A stretch of 64,000 bases of DNA from Isoetes taiwanensis (lineage: Eukaryota; Streptophyta; Lycopodiopsida; Isoetales; Isoetaceae): positions 7,902,448 to 7,966,447 of the forward strand of contig JAJEKV010000012.1 in assembly GCA_021234155.1 (NCBI GenBank), read 5' to 3'. How positions within the stretch are numbered: position 1 is the first letter of the stretch; each line of letters starts with the position of its first letter. The notes beneath the pieces were generated by a model. That model saw only the letters and a list, made by a program, of their open reading frames with translations. It ran no database searches and was not told where the DNA came from. Below are positions 34,168 through 45,660 of this stretch, in pieces. The position numbers and the translations under genes were made by a program.

Positions 34168-36190
34168 GTCCATACGTGGACCAACTGCGCCACGCCTGTC
34201 AACAGTGGGTGGAATATGGCTGCCCATTACCCACCAGACAGGGCGGGTCAAAGTCTGAGGCTTTCAAGCTGCTGGAGCGGACTCTATCGCAGACATTTAT
34301 ACAGGAGAAGAAGAAAACTGCAAGAAAATCAAAGAAAAAAGGTGGTGATGACATTGCAGATCCTTCTGAAAGCTCATCTAGCAGGTCAGGCCCAACAGAC
34401 TCGTATAAGATTGTGTTTTGTAAGGAGGCAGTATGGCAAAAGTGGAATGAATTCTGGGACGCTTATGCACAAGGGAAGCTGCCAGATACTATGGGTAGGG
34501 TGCCTCCTGTTGATGTAAGCATCTTTGACTTGAATGTGACAGAGATGAGAAAGACTCAGGGGCTAGACGACGCTGAGACCATTTGGGTTTTAGACCAGTG
34601 CTTAAAGAAGGAAGTTTTATACAAGAAGAGTGCTTTCACTAAGGATAGGATGTCCTTCATTGAGTGCTGCAGCCATGTGAAGGATGTACGTACAATGAAG
34701 TCAGCTGTAGGAGCTGAGTTACAAAGGCTATCGGGGGATGTGGCATTATCTGAAATTGGATTGCTGGACAAATACAAGGTCAGTAATGATGACATCAAGA
34801 AGTTTGTATTCTGGTCAAAGGACTTCCTAAAGAATTGGAAGGCTAAAAATACAAAACATAAGGAGACTCTACCCCCTAAGGTACTGGCCGAGTTGAGAAG
34901 AAAAGTGGCCCTTGTGAAGAAGATCACTGGAGAAGAAGACACTGTCCAGTATTCAGTCTCCATTGGGTACAAAGGTCTCTTGCCAGAATCAACTTCTTAC
35001 CTTAAAAATATATCACTCTTTGTGTTGGACAGCAGGGGTGGGAGAGGAGATATGGGCATGAACCAGAAGGACTACATCAGCTTCTTTACCAGCTGTATAG
35101 GATTGACAACTGAGAGGTCCTTCACTATTATCATCGTTTGTCCTTCAGGTGAGTCACATCTACATGCACTATCCGCTGCTCATGATCTGGAGTGCCTCAA
35201 AGTTATTAGGGAGGGATGCCTAATATATGATGTTAAGGATAATGAGCTGCGAACAGAACGGAAGATGGCACACGTGATCTTTATTATGATAGCCATGTCG
35301 GGGCGAGGAATATGATATTGCTAAGGCCAAGGGTGACAATAGCAGTGCATGGGAATGTTTTCTTCTAGATGATCCAGACTTAAGAACTATATTCTATCAT
35401 ACGGATCAGGATCTGTCAGAACAGGATGAGTCAGAAGAGGATGAGGATCGGGACCCCCTCCTAAGTGGGGAAATCAAGTACGAGATACAAACTAAGGAGA
35501 AGGGCCCCTTAAATAAAAATGAATTTCCCCGTCTATGGCTGCTTACCTCGTCGAGGCATTTGCTCCAATTGATACAACCTGCTTGGAGCTTCATGTTGGA
35601 GGTTATATTGCCCGAGAGGCTCTTATGGGTGTTAGAAGATGTCACTGCTTTGTGAGTGATGAGCATGCCAAAGACTTTCTTGAACCATTCCTCATGCATG
35701 TGCTTGCCAAATCTCCTAAAGGCCCCTATGGCAACCTGAAATCATCAGCAATCAAAAGTCTCGTAGACTTGTCCAATTCGAAAGTGGACGATGGTTCGGG
35801 TGAGGGAACTAGTAATCCGCAGCTTGATAAGGAAAGCAATGAACAAATAGCTGCTAAACTGGCTGCTCAAAGTAATGTGATCGTGGCGAACTTAGGGAAT
35901 ATCCTTGCCTCCCTTCAGGGTGATGCAAGCAACAATAGAGTAGATTCACAGGTTAACAATGAACTAATTGACAGGGCAACCGACTGAAGGCAACCAAGGC
36001 GACTCTAGTGATTCACAGGTTTGCCAAATCAATAGTAAAATAATGTCAGTTGTGAAGGACGCAGCGGAACTAATAGAAAATAACAATTCTAACAAATGTA
36101 AGAGCACGAAGATTAAGGGTATGAAGGGGAGGGAGAATGGCGCCGACGGCAAATAAACGAAGATGATAGGTATGGCCTTGCCCACGAAAT

Positions 36191-36324
36191 CGCGCCACGC
36201 GTGATTTAATTTGTATTACCTTTGAATTAAATCGCACCAGGCGTGCTTTGATTATTTTTCGTTGTCAAACTAAATCACGCCGAGCGCGATTTGGTTAAGA
36301 CTAACTCAAATCACGCTTGGCGCG
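36191..36324. repeat. Four degenerate copies of the 13-bp dyad
   Basis: cgcgccacgcgtg (36191), cgcaccaggcgtg (36233), cacgccgagcgcg (36276) and cacgcttggcgcg (36312), spaced 42, 43 and 36 bases. They lie between the end of the ParB-like gene and the phosphatase coding exon, probably in an intron or leader of the latter. These are the most eroded copies. Confidence 0.8.
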
Positions 36325-36380
36325 TTTGTATTGTTTGTGTTATCGTATCTTGCTGACCAGATACATGTTTGATGTTTCAG

Positions 36381-37017
36381 CTTGCATTGCGCTTCTAAGA
36401 AGATTGTGGTGTTCGACCAAAACGGAGTCCTTTGCAAGACTTTTCCGAAAAATAAAGTGGCTAGAGATCAGTTTCATCAGACACCAGTAGAATCAAACAC
36501 CAAGTGGATCTATCCGCGGCCGCACTTGAAGGAGATGCTAGATGAGGCATTCAGGTTATTTCGAGTTGGTATTTGGTCATCCATGGAACTAAGGAACATC
36601 AAGGATACTTTGGAGGCATTGGGGGGAAATCGTAGACATTGGTTGACCTTTTGGGATCAGAACAAATGTGTGAAGTTCACTAATCCCAAGGATCCAACAG
36701 GCAAGCCTATCTTCATCAAACACTTGAGTAACATGATGGACGAACTTGGTATCGAGAATAAGGATGATATAATCATAGTGGATGATGATGCTCTCAAATG
36801 CTTCTACAATCAAACGCAGGCCCTGAATCCACCATCTTACGATCCAAAAAACTTTGCGACAGATGATTTTCTGGTGAAGTTTGTGTCTATTATGCATAAT
36901 TTGGCTATGGGGATGACGGTGGGTGAAGTGTTAGATTCATACCCAGAACTGGATAGAACGGCTGACATGGAACCACACCTTGTTAAATACGTGGAAAAAC
37001 ATGGATTGATCCCTTAA
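36381..37017 (+). CDS. NIF/FCP1-like HAD phosphatase domain protein, 5' end unresolved
   Basis: An open frame of about 211 codons follows a good acceptor (TTTCAG at 36375-36380). It contains the HAD-type segment 'KKIVVFDQNGVLCKTF', then 'RPHLKEMLDEAFRLFRVGIW', 'FWDQNKC' and 'DDIIIVDDDALKC', the order seen in plant NLI-interacting-factor (FCP1-like) proteins. The active-site loop reads D-x-N rather than D-x-D, as in the plant DLNG subgroup, so the usual general-acid Asp is absent. No in-frame ATG lies upstream of these motifs. A first exon near 36130-36170 (from ATGGCGCCGACGG) is possible but would need a frame correction. The stop is TAA at 37015. Confidence 0.7.
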
Positions 37018-37355
37018 TGTTTTATTGGAATATATGATATTTTTGTATGATATTTGTGCCATGTATCAATAATTTCGAGTCTGGAATTGCCTCGCAAATA
37101 ATGCAATCTGTTATTATCAAACATAATATTATCATCTAAATGCTCTTCAATTTTGGTCTCATCTATGTTAGCAACTTGCTCTTCATTTTTGCATATTTCA
37201 ATTCGCATATGAAACGTCACACGTGAATCGCAACCTTATGTTATTTTTGAAGTCCAAAAAAAAAGATTAAAAAAAACAAAAACCCCTTAGAAGACAACAG
37301 CAGGTTGGCGTGATTTTGGAGTTGACATAATCCCAATTTAATTGGATGATGGTTG
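37018..37355. other. 3' flank of the phosphatase gene, no gene
   Basis: A/T-rich sequence with an oligo(A) stretch at about 37255-37285. No coding content recognised. Confidence 0.4.
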
Positions 37356-37841
37356 TTAGCCCAAGTTATCCCATATTGACCCATAAGGGTCTAATTGTAT
37401 CCTGGTGACGTGCCATAGTATGTATACGTATACTGTATAAATACCTGAAACGTCACAGGTCTCTTGGCTAGAGCCATTGTCATGAAAGGCTTCCATTCTT
37501 CAAGTCTGGTTATAGCAGCTGGTAGCTCCTCCTTCCTCCAACTCTCCCCAAATCGATTTGTGGCAGAATTGGGGTAGGGCACCAATTTGCCCTCCAAACT
37601 TAGCAAGCTTCCCCTGGTCAATCAATTTGGGCCAGGTGGCACTGCTTACTTGGCTGACTTTTACTAATTAATAACCTAATTAGCCTAATTAGGTTATTTA
37701 CTCACTAATATTTTAGCATAGCTAATAAAAACCCTTTTAGGTTAACCCAAGTTATCCCCTATTGACCCATAATGGTCTAATTATATCCTAGTGACGTGTC
37801 ATGATATGTATACATATACCGTATAAATACATAGAACGTCA
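37356..37841. repeat. LTR-like tandem remnant
   Basis: The block 'cccaagttatccc...tgacgtg...tataaata...aacgtcaca' occurs at 37356-37457 and again at 37745-37841, a period of about 385 bases. The unit between matches the tail of the repeat at 22319-22620, including the 'taacctaattag-cc-taattaggtta' dyad. The TATAAATA followed by AACGTCACA resembles an LTR promoter and an LTR end; CGTCACA is also the end of the block at 20352. Best read as a solo or tandem LTR remnant of the same element family. Confidence 0.65.
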
Positions 37842-38530
37842 CAAATTACAGTCAAAGCCATCCAGAGACAACCCCTTAGGAAGCTTTTGTAAAACAAGGC
37901 TTCCAGCACATGCCAGACGATATGATCCATGAGCTCTACTAGCTTCACATACTTCTATGTCACAGCTGCTTTGGCCATCTTCCTCTCATAAAGGGCACAA
38001 AATGCTGTAGGTGAGCGATCCACCCAACCGCTTGACCTCCAACCCCTAGATTCCAGAAGAGACATCCCCATCCTTCTTGAATATGAAAAGATCATCACGA
38101 AAGAACAACAAGTGACAGACCAGCTTCTCGCTTACGTCGAAGACCCCTTGGATCATTCAGATGAGGAAGAAGGAGGGATGGAGATACAAGAGCTAGAACA
38201 TAGGAGGTACCCAAATGTAGAAGAGCCATCAGGCCAAGGGTTCACCAGCTTGACTTCCATCTTTATAGCAGGCAAGGAGTTGTTTATCATCAACGACATC
38301 AAATAGCTTTGATAGTGCAGAGCACATGGGTACAAGATCACGAGCTATTACTACTTCCGAGGATAGAAGAGGAAATCGATGACTTTATTGGCTCCGAAAC
38401 ACATGAATTCTCAATAGAAGAGTGAGAGGGCGGCACTTATAAGGAAAGAATATCTCCAGCCTTGATGCCCATGTCAGCATCAGGAACAAGATCAAGGAGG
38501 ATGACGTTCCGTTGGAGCAAGAATTTTAGG
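37842..38530 (+). other. Region with an unassigned acidic open frame
   Basis: A frame open from about 38040 to 38306 reads through 'EYEKIITKEQQVTDQLLAYV' and an acidic stretch 'DHSDEEEGGMEIQELEHR'. It is closed by a TAG and could continue in another frame to about 38430. It may be part of a retroelement polyprotein but no diagnostic motif is present. I cannot name it. Confidence 0.25.
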
Positions 38531-38811
38531 CTGCCCACTCTAAACATTATAGAAAACTGTTGAGATGAATGCAAAACTTAGGAATTAAAAGTAATCCAAT
38601 ATCACTTCTTCAACCAAGTAGCTCAAGTGAACATAACACAAAGATCTATAGTCAATTCATCTTGCATATGGTGTGGCTACCCACTCTAAACCATTATAGA
38701 AAACTGTTGAGATGAATGAAAAGCTTAGGAATTAAAAGTAATCCGATATCACTTCTTCAACCAAGTAGTTCAAGTGAACATAACACAAAGATCTATAGTC
38801 AATTCATCTTG
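38531..38811. repeat. Tandem duplication, period 146 bp
   Basis: Two nearly identical copies (38531-38664 and 38677-38811) run from 'ctacccactctaaaccatta' to 'gtcaattcatcttg'. The first ~50 bases also resemble 18640-18695 in the chromovirus leader ('ctacccaccctataccattg'). Confidence 0.85.
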
Positions 38812-39617
38812 ATGATTATGCTTCTAGGCACAGGGGAACCCTATCTCAGGGCAAAGAAGGCCAAGCAAGGAAGCAACACTCAGATATTATCTCTCTCTTC
38901 TAAATGACGGCATAATCCTTATCTTCCATAAGGAATTAGTCCTCGTGGAGAAGAAGCCATATACTTACTGGTCGCCCTTTTAGGCTTTGGGATGCATGCA
39001 AGGTTACCCGACTCAATTGACCATGTAATTTCAGTCAAGATGTCAGTGGCGTTGCATATCTTCGACTTTGTAACTCCACACCTGAGAGGAGGCCGTCTAG
39101 TAGTGACATCAGCCCACACAACCGAGGACGACTGAAGAAATAGCAGCCGCAAGCAAGGGCGTTCAACTAGAAACATTCTTCTAATATGGGCGGAGAGCTT
39201 AGAATCAGTTAAGTCCAAGAATATCTAAAAGAACATCCGGACCTTAAGTGCTAAGTGCTTCCACACTTTGAGATCGCCCATAGGTAAGAAAGGATGGCAT
39301 CCCATTTTCCATTACATGTTTATTACGTATAGATTATGCAAGCAGATATAATATTCCAACTAAACATGTGTAAGCGATAGGAATAGGATATTTTGAACCC
39401 ATTCGTTACCTACCAGAGAGCTGATCTAGTACATACATTGAAGTAGGGTTTATCGTACAGATCCTTTACTTAGAGCCGGACGGCCCCCGCTCTGCAGCGG
39501 CTTTAGTAACATTCAATACAAAAGTTTGATCTTTGAAGAGACCAAGGTTTGTGTTTTGGGTTGGAGATTTCGAGTATGTTTTAATCTGCATACCAGTCGG
39601 ATAGCAGGCATTCAATC
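38812..39617. other. Upstream region of DEG9
   Basis: No gene recognised. The last 150 bases before 39618 probably hold the DEG9 promoter and 5' leader. I see no clear TATA box. Confidence 0.35.
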
Positions 39618-42395
39618 ATGGGGCCAGGAACAAGGAAAAGAGGAAGGCCTCCCAAACCTAAATCTGTCTCTCACTCTATAGAAGACAGTGATGATGATGA
39701 CATAGAAATATTAGGTGCTAGTCCGGCAATACTAGATAGTAGTCCAGCTTCACCCCGCCCAGCAAGAAAGGGAAGACCACCCAAAAAGGTTTCAAAAGGT
39801 TCTCCACAGGTTGCGGGTGGAGGAATTGATGCATCTAACATTGGTCTTGATCAGCATGGACCCCAAAATTTGCAGAAGGATGTTGGTAATAAGAAAACTG
39901 TTAGACATATGAGGAGCATGTCACCACCAGGATCAACTGGTCTTCATGCGCTGGGAGTGGAACCTGCTAGGCATTCAAATGACGAACATGCTGTTGTAGC
40001 AGAGGATTTGAAGGATGCACCATTCATGGATGCTGTTGTGAAAGTTTTCTGTGTACATACAGAGCCAAACTTTTCCCTTCCCTGGCAGCGCAAACGGCAA
40101 ATAAGTTCTAATAGCAGTGGATTTATTATTAGTGGTAAACGTGTTCTTACTAATGCACATTCAGTAGAGCACCATACTCAAGTGAAGCTCAAGAAGCGTG
40201 GCTCCGATACAAAGTACCTTGCCACTGTTCTTGCCATTGGCACAGAGTGTGATATTGGTAAGTCAATCAAAATTTGTATGTTAAATTATGGCAGGTGATC
40301 TGTTTCTTTTTGTCTAAATCTGGATGTTTGTTATGAGATACAGCTATGCTGTCAGTGAGCAGTGATGAATTTTGGGAGGGTATAGTTCCTGTTGAGTTTG
40401 GAGTATTACCACGTTTGCAGGATGCTGTTACTGTAGTTGGCTATCCAATTGGTGGCGACACAATATCAGTTACAAGTGGAGTTGTTTCTAGAATTGAAGT
40501 CACATCTTATGTGCATGGTTCAACTGAATTGTTAGGTGTGCAGGTAAGTTAGTGAATTGTAATGCTTATTCATTTGATTTCTTTGGAGTTATATATATAC
40601 ATTTTTTTAATTTTAACGAGAGAGACACATTTTGCTCGACAGATTGATGCAGCCATAAACTCGGGCAATTCTGGTGGACCTGCATTTAATGACCGAGGAC
40701 AATGTGTTGGTATTGCATTTCAATCATTGAAGCATGAAGATGCAGAGAATATTGGATATGTCATACCTACACCCGTTATTAAACATTTTATTGAGGACTT
40801 CGAACGGACTGGAGATTATACAGGTTGTATTAAGTGAAGACCACGTCATTCTTTGTTTTTTGTCCTGCATGTTCTGATGATATTCCCATTTCTTGCAGGA
40901 TTTCCTGTTTTGGGTGTTGAATGGCAGAAGATGGAGAACCCTGATCTTCGTAAAGCAGTTGGCATGGAAGCAAACCAGAAGGGAGTGCGTATAAGGAGAG
41001 TCGAACCAACAGCACCGGCAGCAGGATATTTGCAATCTTCTGATATTCTCATGAGTTTTGATGGCACAGATATTGCAAATGATGGAACTGGTAGGCATAT
41101 ATTGTCAATGAGTCAATTTCTAGCGATGATTAGTGTTTTTCAGTTTGATAAACATGTTATTTTTTTTGCCCCTACTAGGGAAATCTAGATTGAAGTTAGC
41201 TTCAATTCATGTTGCAATTAATGGATGTAAAATCCAATACATTTTCTGTGGCCCCGTTCCTTTTCTGTTGCAGTAAACGTGTGTGTTTGTGGCTGTATTT
41301 TTATTGCTTATGAAACGCCATGCATCGAGTATTAGTCACATACAATTATATCCAGAGCTTATGAATTGTTGCCTGACTTTTGTACTGCAGTGCCGTTTAG
41401 ACATGGAGAACGCATTGGGTTTAGCTATCTTGTTTCACAGAAGTATACTGGAGAACACGCAAGGGTTAAGATATTGCGCAGGAGTCAATTTATGGAATTT
41501 GACTTGGAACTTTCTAGTCACAAGCGTCTTGTGCCAGCTCACATTAAGGGGAAGCCTCCATCCTATTACATCATTGCTGGTATAGTCTTTGCAGCAGTAT
41601 CAGTGCCTTACCTCCGCTCCGAGGTGTGTTTCATTTGTACATATGATATATATAGCCATTATATTCTGTGTCCCTACTTGAGGGAATACATTGCATTTAG
41701 CGATATTTGTTATGATTGTTGCTTAGTAAAGTACTTCTTTTTCTTCTAAATATCACTATGCTTATCGTCTGAAAAGACTTTTCTGATATGCAGTATGGAA
41801 AAGATTATGACTACGATGCACCCGTGAAGCTGCTTGATAAATTGCTTCACTCGATGGCTCAGACTGAAGATGAACAGCTAGTGGTGGTTTCACAGGTCTG
41901 AGGAATTTGTGGTTTCTGTAAGTATCTGTATTTCACAACACTATTTATATTGCAGGTTTTGGTGGCTGATGTGAACATTGGTTATGAAGAGATTGTGAAT
42001 ACTCAGGTGATGTTTTTCTATTTTAAAATTATGGTAGTAGAAGTAAGCACATAAGCTAAACTTTCTTATGGAGTTCAGGTAATGCAATTCAATGGAACTC
42101 CAGTGAGGAATTTGAAGCATCTTGCCAATATGGTCGAATCATGCGAGGAGAAATTTCTTAGGTTTGATCTCGAGTACAACCAGGTCAGTTGATTGCTTTC
42201 AGAATAAATCATCCACATTTTTAACTTTGTAATTTTGCATCTCAAGTTCTTCTGCTTTGCTTGCAGATTGTTGTTTTAGAAACCAAAGCTGCCAAGAGTG
42301 CTACTCCTGACATACTTGCGACACATTGTATTCCTTCAGCTATCTCTGATGATTTGAAACCTAATGAGAAAATGAATGCTGTGACTTCAAGGTAA
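39618..42395 (+). CDS. DEG9: Protease Do-like 9 (DEG9), nuclear serine protease, 9 exons
   Basis: DEG9 belongs to the DegP/HtrA trypsin-like serine proteases and is nuclear/nucleolar in Arabidopsis. Exons: 39618-40257, 40344-40543, 40643-40823, 40899-41090, 41391-41623, 41794-41895, 41956-42006, 42079-42183 and 42267-42395, all with GT/AG borders. They total 1833 nt, giving 610 residues, close to the Arabidopsis protein. The N-terminus has two AT-hook-like motifs ([10 protein letters not shown] at 6-15, RKGRPPKK at 50-57) and an acidic tract, consistent with nuclear residence. The catalytic triad is visible: His181 ([10 protein letters not shown]), Asp212 (ECDI), Ser290 ([10 protein letters not shown]). 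A PDZ-containing C-terminal half follows ('[17 protein letters not shown]'). The stop is read through the last donor-like site; an alternative last exon at about 42610-42710 would add about 33 residues. It looks intact. Confidence 0.95.
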
Positions 42396-45257
42396 TATAA
42401 TACACTATTACTAAGCTAATTTATTGTTGGATTGGAGCTAAATCAGCAAGAGGATGTTATGATTATATGAATATGGCATGGCTGAATGTGCTATCATCTT
42501 TTGAAGCTAATCAGAATAATGTAATTGAAAAATTACGCCATACTATATGATAGTAGATAAGGCAGTACCTGCCTAATTTATTGCTCTGAATAGTGTTCTG
42601 TCATTCCAGTGGTGAGGCAAATGTCAAGAAATGGAGATTGATTAACAGTAATATTATGATGTTGTGGCCACAACACCCTTGGGCAAGATTTTTGTGGCAT
42701 AAAGTGTGATGTGTCAAAGATATACAAAAGGTTCAATCAATGCTAAATTAAGAATTTTTGTTGGTTAATCCTTCTGATTTGTCTTACAATGTTAGCATCA
42801 ACGGCTTTGATTTTGTAGGTTTTTTCTTTTATTTTTCCTCCCCCAAGTACATGTTCCACGTAAGAAGATGATCCTGGGAGTGCCCCCCCTAAATATCGGA
42901 TGCTCGGGGCAGTTCTTTTGTTAAACATTTCAAATGCTAAGTTATGCCTCTAGCTATTTTTGGCAAACAAGTTGTAGCCATGTTTACTAGAAAATTTTTG
43001 TTTTAATATAAAGCATGGGCATCATTAAATCACGTCATGTGGGGGTAGGAGCAAATACAGGTAGAAGCAAATACAGCCTATCCTCGTGGATGCTGTCAAT
43101 GTGGCATGAGAGTAAAAATACATTCTCTATAATAATCGATCTCCCCCCCCCCCAGTGTGGGACAAACTCTTAAAACCCAACAAGTACATTTCATGTATAA
43201 TTTATGCTAGGCGGAAGGGGCCTATAAAAATTTAGATTTCATCTGGAAAAATATAAAGAAATACACGGATTTTGACAGGAAAATTTCTTGGAATTTTTTT
43301 TCTCTATCGGAAATTCTTGATTTCAACAGGTAGGATGCTAGTGTTCCTAGGAACTCAACACAAACTGCCGCCCCCGCGCATCTCATATCTCAAAACTTAT
43401 TGTAGATCTTGTCACAACAATTATTAATCACTTCTAAGCTAACATTACATTGGCATGGGCTCAGGCTGGACTCTCTCTAATGGGCTTGCTAGGCCTGTAT
43501 GGGGCCATTATATATATCAAAATGTTAAAAGGGTAGACAATTATGAGGGAATTAGGCGGGAGGGAGTTCCAAAATGATTCAGATCATTTTGCATGATATA
43601 ATGCCATTTTGAAACATGTTTTGAGTATTTTAACCTAATTTCACAGGTTCCTTGATTATATAAAAATTCGTTCTCCCTCGCAGGCAATGCAATTACCATG
43701 ATACTTATAGGGATGAAACACATATCCACTTCTAAGCTTTTGATGACTAATAGACACACAGTAGGTTCTTTGGAAGGCTCATGGCTTCCGATACACCTCC
43801 CAAGCCAGTTTAGTGTCACACAACAATACTTCGAAGCAAAATCTTATGGTGTATGCCAAAACAAACATGATCTACGTCCTGTGGAAGAATGATGCATAAA
43901 GGAAATCTTTAAGTAGCTCAACGTTTAAAAAATGAGGAAATGAAAGATTTTAGGGTTTACTAGAGATCATCTATTTTGTATGCGGACATCCCAATTATGC
44001 TTTATAGATGTTGCCTAAATTCAATGTTCCCATGAAGAATTATACACTCAAGACTAGAGCTTTGATCTTCTAACTCTGCTTGTCCCCATTGATATCAAGT
44101 ATTACAATGTGTTGTTTCAATGCTCCTCAATTTGATAAAAAAAACTAATTAACCAAATTTGATATGGCATAGAAATAGTTCTAGCCAAAGCTCCATCATC
44201 AATGATGCAGTATGTGATAATTGGTGCAATATAATCTTGATTATATAGTCTAGTTCTATTGAACAATTGGCCTCAAGAAATTTATTGCAGGGACCTGCAT
44301 TTCTCTTTCCCGAGTCGATCATGTTTAGATAAGTGAATCGATAAAGAGGAATGTTCATGATGGCCTCTATAAAAAAGGGTGTTTGCGAGGCCACCATGAA
44401 TATTACCCTTTACCGACTCATTTACTAGTTGGAGTTATCAGTTGGAATCAATAATACATATTGACATTCATAAATTTTTCCAGTTTGAGCCATTGAGGAA
44501 GAAGCTAGCGACATTAATTAGGTTGCTTAAGTGGAGTTCAAGTCATGAAAGAACAATTTAGAATGCAACTTTGTAAGCAGAGCTCATGTCCAAAGTCTCA
44601 CAGTCATAACTTATGCCCTTATTTTGTTCACAATTGTGCATATTTCATTATTAAAGCCTTTTACTTCATTAAAAATTAGTTGTGCTCCTGTTGACATTTT
44701 GTTCCTATTCAAAAGGAGTTGAGTTGATCTGATGCCGAACTGCTCCATGTGAATTGGTTCATTAGCTTGTGTAAATTTGTGTGACCTTGCCGGTCTTGAC
44801 CACATGTTTCTTTGTACTAATTTGCTCTATCAATTGCATTGACAGGCTCCCCCATTATACCTTTTTCCTCCTAAATATATGATAAACTAATTTATGCCAC
44901 TAGAATTGTTTTGCTCAGAATTATTTACAATGAATTACGGTTATATTAATGTCAACACTACGTAGATAAATCATAAAGTAATGTATATCCCAAACAAGTT
45001 AACTGATACCTAAAATGGTATGATCAGAATAACTGCCACTAAAATGTTTAGGTTACAATTTGGAATGAAGTCACGCAAATCAATAAGATGCACAAATTAG
45101 AATTAGGCATGCATCAATTCAAGCAAACAATATATCAAACTAAATTCCGGTGCCAAATCAATTTCCAGGCTAAGCTTGTCCAATTCAACTTATCCTTAAT
45201 TGTCTGCATAAGGTCCCTCCCTATGTTTGCATCCCTCATTGAGGTGCTAGATTTTAT
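42396..45257. other. Spacer downstream of DEG9
   Basis: No gene recognised. The segment includes poly(C) runs at about 43142-43153 and several A/T-rich stretches. Sequence 42610-42710 stays open in the DEG9 frame and may be an alternative terminal exon. Confidence 0.45.
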
Positions 45258-45660
45258 CTCCATGCAAACTGCTCTCATCAATGGTCTGCTCGATGTCATA
45301 TGCTTTCTCTGCCACTGTTTCTAGCTCAGAAGCAACAATAATGCTGGTTTGGAGCTGGATACCTGCACAACATTAGGCTAGAGAGACATAAAAAAAAGGA
45401 ATAATCTAACAAATTCCAATAGGTGACATAATTCAGACTTAACACCTCAGCCATAACCTTCCTTCATGCAATTGCAAAAGCAACATCCATGTCTTTAAAC
45501 TTAAAAATTATGTCCCTCTCCACCCCATCCTTTGGCATTCCTATTATGATTTTGGCCTTGCCAATTGCAACCACATGATCACCTGCTGGACCAATGTCTA
45601 AATCAGTATACCTGATCCACCCTTGAGCATTCATGTATAGGTCAATCTCTTCCTTATCTA
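45258..45660 (-). pseudogene. Unassigned coding-like exons
   Basis: On the minus strand, 45660-45455 reads for about 65 codons through 'EEIDLYMNAQGWIRYTDLD' and 'AIGKAKIIIGMPKDGVERD', then meets a TGA. A possible donor (GAG|GTGTTA) at about 45448 and an acceptor (GTGCAG) at about 45366 flank an intron. A terminal segment 45352-45258 reads 'ASELETVAEKAYDIEQTIDE' and stops. The two parts do not join in frame without a shift. Codon use looks protein-like but I recognise no family. It is probably a gene fragment. Confidence 0.35.

Larger units (their letters stand above)
29605..35987 (+). pseudogene. ParB-like + methyltransferase-like gene (left copy), interrupted
   Basis: Exon 1 (29605-29725) encodes an RGG-like stretch (GGRGRGSGGRG) with an early TGA. 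A 450-base intron carries two dyads. Exon 2 (30175-31316) starts with a basic signal-like PKRKK, then a ParB/sulfiredoxin-fold-like segment with 'FVIIDGQHSVEAQKALI' (compare the DGQHR-x-xA motif of ParB). It has a frameshift near 30230 and two TAG stops (30811, 30835). The second intron (31317-34168) carries seven dyads and a nested LINE. Exon 3 (34169 on) rejoins in frame (K-S-PYVDQLRHACQQW). It continues to 'FVLDSRGGRGDMGM', then, after frameshifts near 35270, 35320 and 35540, to 'LELHVGGYIAREALMG', which resembles the AdoMet-binding motif I of DNA methylases. The order ParB, motif-IV-like, motif I matches bacterial and phage ParB-methylase fusions. The left and right copies (60766-63512) align throughout. 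Confidence 0.6.

Noticed and set aside
25972-36324. Dyads as CACTA subterminal repeats
   Set aside because: Subterminal repeats cluster at element ends; these occur in promoters and introns over 10 kb, and no CACTA termini were found. Kept only as an alternative.
42610-42710. Extra last exon of DEG9
   Set aside because: It is in phase after an AG, but the protein already ends at the expected length with a stop at 42393-42395. Mentioned as an alternative only.
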